Assembly: GCA_030428695.1 (NCBI GenBank)
Contig: JAUIEM010000176.1
Coordinates: 1-19,312 of the forward strand
Reading direction: 5' to 3'
DNA length: 19,312 nucleotides
Source of the DNA: a bacterium
GTDB taxonomy: Bacteria > Planctomycetota > J058 > JAJDCP01
The notes under the pieces are model-generated. The model searched no databases. It saw only the letters and a list, made by a program, of their open reading frames with translations, and was not told the origin of the DNA. A program made the translations under genes and the position numbers. Of this stretch, positions 14,191-19,312 are shown piece by piece. Position 1 is the first letter of the stretch, and the number at the start of each line of letters is the position of its first letter.

Positions 14191-15177
14191 TCAGCCCTCG
14201 AGCGCGGCCTCGAGCTCGGGCACCGAGTCGAAGAACACGTTGTCCTCGAGCACCCCGAGCACCCGCTGCAGGCGCTGGCTCGCGCCGACCAGGATCAGGC
14301 GCCCGCCATGCTCCTGCAGCACGTCGCCGCAGGTGACCAGCAGGCCGAGGCCGCTCGAGCCGAGGGCCTGCACCAGCCGCACCTCGAGCACCAGCCGCAG
14401 CACGCCGGACTCGAGCAGGTCGCAGAGGACGTCCTCGAGCTGGCCGACGGTGCCGTCGTCGACCACCCCGTCGACCCAGACCACCGCGGTGCGCCGGTCG
14501 CGCCGGTCGACGAGGATCTCGAGGTCGGCGTCCGAGGCGGCGCTGCCGGCCATCGACAGGCGCCGGCTGCTCGACTTCGGCGTGTGCACCCGGGGCAGGA
14601 ACATCGAGCTCTCCTCCGGGCGCGGCCGGCGGGTCTCGCCGGCGAGCGGCTCGAGCGGCGCCTCCTCGATCGCGGCGGCCGGCTCCACGGCGCGGGGCGG
14701 AGCCCACTCGGAGCAGCTGCCGTCGCGCAGGTCCCACACGTCGAGCACCAGCTGCCAGGAGCCGCTGCGCACCCGGCGGGCGAACTTCCGCAGGGTCTCA
14801 TCCTCGGCCTCGATCAGCGCCTCCTCGAGGCGCTTGCCCCGCCCGCTCCAGCGGTCCGGGTCGGCCTGGCTCGGCAGGTGCGCCCGGCTGGGGGAGCCGG
14901 CGTCGTCGAGCTCGGTGGCGAGCAGGTCGTACAGCGACCACAGCGCCTCCTCGCGGGTCTCGCCGAGCTTGCCGCAGCTCGCGCTCTGCCAGTCGTCGCC
15001 GAGCCAGGCGAAGTAGCAGGGCTGCGCGGGGAGCATGTCGCGCGGAACCGGGAGGTCGGCGCGGAAGGCCTCGCGCAGCGCATGCTGCACGACGTCGCCG
15101 AGGTCGATCGGGGACAGGTGGACGGTCAGGAACAGCTTCTTCTGGGCGCGGTCGGGACGGAGGTCCGAGATCAGCAT
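14191..15177 (-). CDS. STAS-domain protein (anti-sigma factor antagonist-like) with novel N-terminal region
   Basis: A 328-residue soluble protein. Residues about 218-326 form a STAS domain of the SpoIIAA/RsbV type ('GVLRLVLEVRLVQALGSSGL' then GLL, followed by 'GGRLILVGASQRLQRVLGVL'). In that family a serine in the DSSG motif is phosphorylated by an anti-sigma kinase. Here the motif reads GSSG (273-276): both serines remain but the preceding Asp is Gly. The N-terminal 150 residues ('LFLTVHLSPIDLGDVVQHAL', 'CYFAWLGDDWQSASCGKLGE') match nothing I know and are joined by an acidic, Pro/Ala-rich linker (about 155-210). ATG at 15177 follows AAAGG on the minus strand. The frame is open to 15399, across the divergent haem promoter region, but I reject that extension. 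No anti-sigma factor or kinase gene is adjacent, so its partner is elsewhere. Confidence 0.8.
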   Translation of the reverse strand: MLISDLRPDRAQKKLFLTVHLSPIDLGDVVQHALREAFRADLPVPRDMLPAQPCYFAWLGDDWQSASCGKLGETREEALWSLYDLLATELDDAGSPSRAHLPSQADPDRWSGRGKRLEEALIEAEDETLRKFARRVRSGSWQLVLDVWDLRDGSCSEWAPPRAVEPAAAIEEAPLEPLAGETRRPRPEESSMFLPRVHTPKSSSRRLSMAGSAASDADLEILVDRRDRRTAVVWVDGVVDDGTVGQLEDVLCDLLESGVLRLVLEVRLVQALGSSGLGLLVTCGDVLQEHGGRLILVGASQRLQRVLGVLEDNVFFDSVPELEAALEG

Positions 15178-15330
15178 GCCAGCCTTTCCCTCGTGTGGGT
15201 CGCGGTGCTCTGTCGTGGGGTCCACTCTGGATTGTCGGTCGGCGCCGCCCAAAACTTTCGCGCGGCACGCGATGTGCTCGCGGGGCCTCCGCCGCCGGAC
15301 GCTTCCCTCGAATGGAGCCAGGCCTTTACG

Positions 15331-15376
15331 CCGGCGCCCCGAAACGGCAGCATGGGGGCTGGCGTCGGGGCGCCGG
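15331..15376 (+). promoter_or_regulatory. 12-bp perfect inverted repeat in the hemF leader, abutting the ribosome binding site
   Basis: CCGGCGCCCCGA (15331-15342) is the exact reverse complement of TCGGGGCGCCGG (15365-15376). The 22-base interior can add a four-bp stem, CAGC (15348-15351) with GCTG (15358-15361). The right arm directly abuts GGAGG (15377-15381) of hemF, which is four bases before the GTG. As RNA it could limit ribosome access; as DNA it could be an operator for the haem operon. Confidence 0.55.
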
Positions 15377-15385
15377 GGAGGAAGC

Positions 15386-16288
15386 GTGTTCCGCGACACC
15401 GTCGAAGCCGTGATGCGCTCGCTGCAGGACGCGCTGTGCCGCGGCCTGGAGGCCGAGGACGGCGGACGCTTCCAGTCCGACCTGTGGGACTACGAGCGCG
15501 GCTCCGGCGGCGGCGACACCCGCGTGCTCAGCGACGGCGCGGTGATCGAGAAGGGCGGCGTGAACTTCTCCGCGTTGGCCGGCGACCGCCTCCCGCGTCC
15601 GGCCCTGGCCAAGCTCGAGCTGCCCGCGGACACACCCTTCTTCGCGACCGGGGTGTCGGTCGTGATGCACCCGAAGAGCCCGCACATCCCGACCGTGCAC
15701 ATGAACGTGCGCTACTTCGAGGCCGGCCCCCGCTGGTGGTTCGGGGGCGGCATCGACCTGACCCCGTACTACCCGGCGTGGGCCGAGGTCATCCGCTTCC
15801 ACCGCGCCCTCAAGGCGACCTGCGACCGCTTCGACGAGACCCGCTACCCGCGCTACAAAGAAGACTGCGACCGCTACTTCTACAACCGCCACCGGCAGGA
15901 GCCGCGCGGCGTCGGCGGGATCTTCTTCGACCAGCTGTGCGGCGACCGCGACCAGGACCTCGCCTTCGTCGAGGCGGTCGGCCACACCTTCCTGCCCGCC
16001 TGGCTGCCGCTGGTGCGGGCGAACCGCGAGCGGCCCTGGGGAGAGCGCGAGCGCACCTTCCAGCTGATGCGCCGCGGGCGCTACGTCGAGTTCAACCTGC
16101 TCTGGGACCGGGGGACGAAGTTCGGGATCGTGTCCGAGGGCCGCACCGAGTCGATCCTGATGTCGCTCCCGCCGGTCGTCACCTGGGGCTACGACGCCCG
16201 GCCCGAGCCCGGCAGCCCCGAGGCCGCGCTGACCGAGATCTTCCTGCAACCCCGCGACTGGGCCGCCCTCGACCCGGACGCTCCCTGA
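15386..16288 (+). CDS. hemF: Oxygen-dependent coproporphyrinogen III oxidase
   Basis: Converts coproporphyrinogen III to protoporphyrinogen IX by two oxidative decarboxylations using O2, in the cytosol. The 300-residue length equals the usual HemF length. Family signatures are clear: 'MHPKSPHIPTVHMNVRYF' (94-111), 'WWFGGGIDLTPYYP' (117-130), and 'KEDCDRYFYNRHRQEPRGVG' (158-177) followed by GIFFD. Histidines at about 95, 105, 139 and 169 correspond to the conserved set important for HemF activity. The start is GTG at 15386 with GGAGG four bases upstream; an ATG ten codons in is less likely because it lacks a ribosome site. It is first in hemF-hemE-hemA-hemC, with ten bases to hemE. Presence of HemF implies that haem is made aerobically through protoporphyrin. 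A dyad in its leader may regulate expression. Confidence 0.97.
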   Translation: MFRDTVEAVMRSLQDALCRGLEAEDGGRFQSDLWDYERGSGGGDTRVLSDGAVIEKGGVNFSALAGDRLPRPALAKLELPADTPFFATGVSVVMHPKSPHIPTVHMNVRYFEAGPRWWFGGGIDLTPYYPAWAEVIRFHRALKATCDRFDETRYPRYKEDCDRYFYNRHRQEPRGVGGIFFDQLCGDRDQDLAFVEAVGHTFLPAWLPLVRANRERPWGERERTFQLMRRGRYVEFNLLWDRGTKFGIVSEGRTESILMSLPPVVTWGYDARPEPGSPEAALTEIFLQPRDWAALDPDAP

Positions 16289-16298
16289 GGAGGGGCCC

Positions 16299-17330
16299 AT
16301 GCTTCCCCGCGACCGCATGCTCGCCGCCTGCCGCGGCCGGCCCGTCGACCGGCCGCCCTTGTGGCTGATGCGCCAGGCCGGACGCTACCTGCCCGAGTAC
16401 CGCGCCGTGCGCAAGAGCCACTCCTTCTGGGAGGTCGTGCGCACGCCCGAGCTCGCCGAGAAGGTCACCCTGCAGCCCCTGGCCCGCTACGCCTTCGACG
16501 CGGCGATCCTGTTCTGCGACATCCTGATCGTGCTCGACGCCCTCGGCGCCGAGGTGACCTACGCCCCCGGCGGCCCGCGGGTCTCCCCGCAGGTCCGCGA
16601 CGCCGCCGCCCTCGCCCGCCTGCGCCGGGCCGACGCGAGCGCCTTCCCCTACGTGCGCCAGGCCGTCGAGCGGCTGTGCGCGCGGCTGCAGCCCGAGACG
16701 GCGGTGATCGGCTTCGCCGGCGCCCCCTGGACTCTCGCCGCCTACCTGGTCGAGGGCGGGCCGAGCAAGGACAGCGCCGAGCTCAAGAAGCTCGCCTACA
16801 CCCGGCCGGAGGTCTTCGAGGGGGTGATGGACCGCATCGCCGACCTCGTCGCCGAGCTCCTGCAGCTGCAGATCGAGGCCGGCGTCGACGTCGTGCAGAT
16901 CTTCGACACCTGGGCCGGACACCTCTGCCCCGCCGACTACCGCGAGCTCGCCGCGCCCTGGGTGCAGCGCATCATCTCCGCCCTCGCCCCGTCGGGCGTG
17001 CCGATCATCCTCTACCTGCGCAACGCCGCCGGGCACCTCGAGGCCGCCGCCCAGACCGGCTGCGACGTGCTGTCGGTCGACACCTCGATCGCGATGGCCG
17101 AGGCGCGGCGGCGCCTGCCGAAGGGCATCGCCCTGCAGGGCAACCTCGACCCCGCTCTGCTCCACGCGCCCGAAGAGCGTATGCGGCAGGTCGTCGAGGA
17201 GACGGTCGCGGCGGCCGGCGACGGCGGGCTGATCCTCAACCTCGGCCAGGGGCTGGTGCCGACGAGCCCGCCCGACGGCGTCGAGCGGCTGGTCCGGGTC
17301 GTCGCGGAGCTCGGGGGGCGCGATGGCTGA
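16299..17330 (+). CDS. hemE: Uroporphyrinogen decarboxylase
   Basis: Removes the four acetate carboxyls of uroporphyrinogen III to give coproporphyrinogen III, the substrate of the neighbouring HemF. The 343-residue protein has both family signatures: 'PPLWLMRQAGRYLPEYR' (19-35) and 'GFAGAPWTLAAYLVEGG' (138-154). Arginines 25 and 29 and Asp 74 ('LFCDILIVLDALG') occupy the positions of the known substrate-binding and catalytic residues. A ribosome site (GAGGAGG) overlaps the hemF stop codon, ten bases separate the genes, and the 3' end overlaps hemA by eight bases (ATGGCTGA), so the genes are translationally coupled. Length and motifs are normal and nothing suggests inactivity. Confidence 0.98.
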   Translation: MLPRDRMLAACRGRPVDRPPLWLMRQAGRYLPEYRAVRKSHSFWEVVRTPELAEKVTLQPLARYAFDAAILFCDILIVLDALGAEVTYAPGGPRVSPQVRDAAALARLRRADASAFPYVRQAVERLCARLQPETAVIGFAGAPWTLAAYLVEGGPSKDSAELKKLAYTRPEVFEGVMDRIADLVAELLQLQIEAGVDVVQIFDTWAGHLCPADYRELAAPWVQRIISALAPSGVPIILYLRNAAGHLEAAAQTGCDVLSVDTSIAMAEARRRLPKGIALQGNLDPALLHAPEERMRQVVEETVAAAGDGGLILNLGQGLVPTSPPDGVERLVRVVAELGGRDG

Positions 17331-18516
17331 GCTGCCCCTCGCCCTGGTCGGCTGCGACTTCCGGGTCGCCTCCTCGCGCTGGCGCTCGCGGCTCGCCCTC
17401 GGGCCCGACGAGGCGCGGGCGCTGCGGGCGGCGCTCTGGCGCAACGAGGCGGCGGACGGCTTCGCCCTGCTCGAGACCTGCAACCGCAGCGAGTGGCTGG
17501 TGTCGGGGAAGCACAACCGCTGGGCGGCCGAGCTCTTGCGCGGCCGCATGCTGCAGCGGCTGCGGGCGGCCGGCGCCCCCGAGCTCTGCCCCTACGTGCT
17601 GGTCGGGGAAGAGGCCGCGCGCCACATCATGCGGGTCGCCATCGGGCGGGAGTCGCTGGTGCTCGGCGAGCGCCAGATCGCCGGCCAGCTGTTCCGGGCC
17701 CTGGAGGACGCGCGGCGGGAAGGTTCCTCCTCGCGCATCCTCAACGGCCTCAGCGCGGTCTGCGGGCGGCTGGTGCGGCGCGCGATCGGCGAAGGGTTGA
17801 TCGCCTCCTCCGCCCGCGGCGTCCACAGCCTCGCCCTCGACTTCCTGCGCGAGCGGCGCCCGCGGGGTCGCGTCGCGGTCGTCGGCCTCGGGGCGATCGG
17901 CAAGCGCGTGCTCGGGCTGCTCGAGGCCGATCCGGGCTACCGGCCGGTCGCCCTGAACCGCAGCCCCCATCCCGGGGCGCGGCCGCTGACGGAGCTGCGC
18001 GCGACGCTCGCCACGGCCGACGCCTGCATCGTCTGCACCGGGGCCCGCGCGCCGCTCGTGCAGGCCGCGCACATCGCCCCGCGGAAGGCGCCGCTGCTGC
18101 TGATCGACATCGGCATCCCGGCCCAGTCCGCGGCGGAGCTGCCCGGCGTCGAGCGGGCGGACCTCGACACGCTCAGCGCCTTCCACCAGGGCCACGACGC
18201 CGCCGCCGAGGCCGACGAGGAGGAGGTCGCCGCCGCCCTCGTCCGCCGCGCCGTCGCGGACTTCGCCGCCTTCTGCCGGGAGCCGACCTTCGCCCAGCTC
18301 CTCGACGCGCTGCAGAAGCGCCAGCGCGAGCTGGTGCGCGAGCGCGTGCCAGCGCTCTGCGCCGGTCCCCTGGAGGAGCTCCCCGAAGCGCAGCGGAGCC
18401 GGCTGGAAGGCGACCTGCGGCGGATCGTGCTCGAGCTGACCGGCGAGGTCTTCCGCACCGTCAAGGAAGCGACCCGCCACCGCACGGAGGGGCCGCCATG
18501 CCGGGACGCATCCTGA
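17323..18516 (+). CDS. hemA: Glutamyl-tRNA reductase (divergent N-terminus)
   Basis: Reduces glutamyl-tRNA(Glu) to glutamate-1-semialdehyde with NADPH, the first committed step of the C5 route to haem. The 397-residue protein has the catalytic-Cys motif 'LLETCNRSEWLV' (Cys 53), then 'HIMRVAIGRESLVLGERQIA' (about 104-123) with the His, Ser, Glu and Gln expected near the active site. A Rossmann NADPH domain begins at 'GRVAVVGLGAIGKRVLGLL' (about 182-200), and the end is a helical dimerisation domain. The N-terminal motif is unusual: most GluTRs have GxNHxxAPxxxRE, whereas this reads 'GCDFRVASSRWRSRLAL', lacking the His, the AP and the RE. It is probably still a reductase because the catalytic core is intact. 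It overlaps hemE by 8 bases and hemC by 19, so coupling is tight. Confidence 0.93.
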   Translation: MAELPLALVGCDFRVASSRWRSRLALGPDEARALRAALWRNEAADGFALLETCNRSEWLVSGKHNRWAAELLRGRMLQRLRAAGAPELCPYVLVGEEAARHIMRVAIGRESLVLGERQIAGQLFRALEDARREGSSSRILNGLSAVCGRLVRRAIGEGLIASSARGVHSLALDFLRERRPRGRVAVVGLGAIGKRVLGLLEADPGYRPVALNRSPHPGARPLTELRATLATADACIVCTGARAPLVQAAHIAPRKAPLLLIDIGIPAQSAAELPGVERADLDTLSAFHQGHDAAAEADEEEVAAALVRRAVADFAAFCREPTFAQLLDALQKRQRELVRERVPALCAGPLEELPEAQRSRLEGDLRRIVLELTGEVFRTVKEATRHRTEGPPCRDAS

Positions 18517-19312
18517 TCGTCGGCACCCGGGGCAGCGCCCTCGCCCTGACCCAGACCCGCAGCGTCTGCGCCGGGCTCGAGGCGGCACATCGCATCGAGG
18601 TTGTGCGCACTTCCGGGGACGCGAACCAGCAGACCTCCCTGAGCCAGAGCGGCAGCGTCGGGCTGTTCACCAGCGAGCTCGAGCGGGCCCTGGCGGGGGG
18701 CGCCATCGACCTCGCGGTGCACTCCCTGAAGGACCTGCCCACCGAGCTCCCTTCCGGCCTCGCCGTCGGGGCGATGCTGCCGCGCGCGCCGGTCGCCGAC
18801 GTGCTGCTCGTGCATCCGCGGGCATTCGCGGAAGACGGGGCGCTGCCGCTGACGCCGGGGGCGCGCGTCGGCAGCTCGTCCCCGCGCCGGGCACGCCTGC
18901 TCGCGGCCCACGCCCCCGCCGCGCGCTGCGTGCCGATCCGCGGCAACGTGCCCTCGCGGGTCGGGAAGTGCCGCGCCGGGGAGGTCGACGCGCTGCTCCT
19001 CGCCCGCGCCGGGCTCGAGCGGCTCGGGCTCGACGTCGCGCCGCTCCACCGCTTCGAGCTCAACCCCGCGCGCTGGCCCTGCGCCCCGGGGCAGGGCGCC
19101 ATCGCCGTCGAGCTGCGGGCCGACGATGCCGAAGCGCGGGCCGCCCTGGCCGCGGTCGACCACGCGCCGACGCGGGCGGCGGCGAGCGCCGAGCGGCGCT
19201 GCCTGCGCGCCTACGGCGGCGGCTGCGCGGTGCCGTTCGGGGCCTGGGCGCGGGAGGAGGGGGAAGGCTGGCGGCTGACCCTGGCCCTGCCCGTCGACGG
19301 GGCGCTGCGGCG
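18498..19312 (+). CDS. hemC: Hydroxymethylbilane synthase (porphobilinogen deaminase), 3' end beyond window
   Basis: Condenses four porphobilinogens into hydroxymethylbilane. The visible 271 residues cover most of the usual roughly 310. Motifs in order: 'ILIVGTRGSALALTQT' (5-20, with the conserved Arg 11), 'VHSLKDLPTELPSG' (74-87, catalytic Asp 79), 'GSSSPRRARLL' (125-135, the paired substrate-binding arginines), 'IRGNVPSR' (147-154), 'CAPGQGAIAVE' (195-205) and 'GGGCAVPFGAW' (240-250). Cys 243 is the dipyrromethane cofactor attachment site. ATG at 18498 lies inside the end of hemA (19-base overlap), with GGAGG just upstream. The frame runs off the right edge without a stop. hemD, the usual next step, may follow outside the window. 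Confidence 0.97.
   Translation, partial: MPGRILIVGTRGSALALTQTRSVCAGLEAAHRIEVVRTSGDANQQTSLSQSGSVGLFTSELERALAGGAIDLAVHSLKDLPTELPSGLAVGAMLPRAPVADVLLVHPRAFAEDGALPLTPGARVGSSSPRRARLLAAHAPAARCVPIRGNVPSRVGKCRAGEVDALLLARAGLERLGLDVAPLHRFELNPARWPCAPGQGAIAVELRADDAEARAALAAVDHAPTRAAASAERRCLRAYGGGCAVPFGAWAREEGEGWRLTLALPVDGALR

Noticed and set aside
14157..14200. Possible terminator hairpin between the convergent membrane-protein and STAS genes (GAGGGC at 14158-14163, GCCCTC at 14194-14199)
   Set aside because: The arms are far apart, the interior pairs poorly, the right arm is inside the STAS coding region and there is no T-tract.

Overview
The window is GC-rich DNA (about 70% GC by eye), densely packed with genes and strongly biased to G or C at third codon positions. 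It looks chromosomal and mostly housekeeping or ordinary accessory. I see no rRNA, tRNA, CRISPR array, insertion sequence, integrase or phage gene. The best guess for the host is a high-GC member of the Planctomycetota or a related phylum. Two secreted proteins carry a short beta-rich 'DG/NG-x-x-x-EG' module. One of them joins a glutamine-amidotransferase-like N-terminus ('YVEGPPRWEYRHLKTLL') to an FGE-sulfatase domain, an architecture I associate with planctomycetes. This is an inference from style, not a phylogeny.

Layout, left to right. (1) 2-2306, plus strand: a MotA/TolQ/ExbB-type proton-channel protein, probably cut by the window edge, followed 13 bases later by a glutathione S-transferase-fold protein. 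(2) 2422-6723, minus strand, read right to left: a two-helix potassium channel with a cytoplasmic TrkA/RCK region, a Nudix hydrolase, and an 841-residue secreted protein built from two diverged copies of a roughly 230-250-residue unit. (3) 6930-10698, plus strand: an 890-residue secreted fusion ending in an FGE-sulfatase domain without the catalytic cysteine pair, then a radical SAM protein related to spore photoproduct lyase. (4) 10695-11119: a self-contained unit with a near-consensus promoter, a structured leader, a CsbD-like stress protein and a textbook terminator. (5) 11143-14156: a 38-residue CxxC microprotein on the minus strand, diverging from an 879-residue membrane protein. The spacer between them holds an unusual array of CGACA motifs at near-helical spacing. 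(6) 14191-15177, minus strand: a STAS-domain protein diverging from the haem genes. (7) 15386 to the right edge: hemF-hemE-hemA-hemC, tightly packed with two gene overlaps. It covers glutamyl-tRNA reduction, hydroxymethylbilane synthesis, uroporphyrinogen decarboxylation and aerobic coproporphyrinogen oxidation. hemB, hemL and hemD are not in view.

The haem cluster is the only multi-gene pathway that can be named with confidence. I do not see a clear new multi-gene system. The items most worth a second look are the CGACA array, the 38-residue microprotein, the tandemly duplicated secreted protein and its shared module, and the 12-bp perfect dyad that runs into the hemF ribosome binding site. 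Gene starts were chosen from visible Shine-Dalgarno sequences. All family calls come from motifs read by eye, without database searches.
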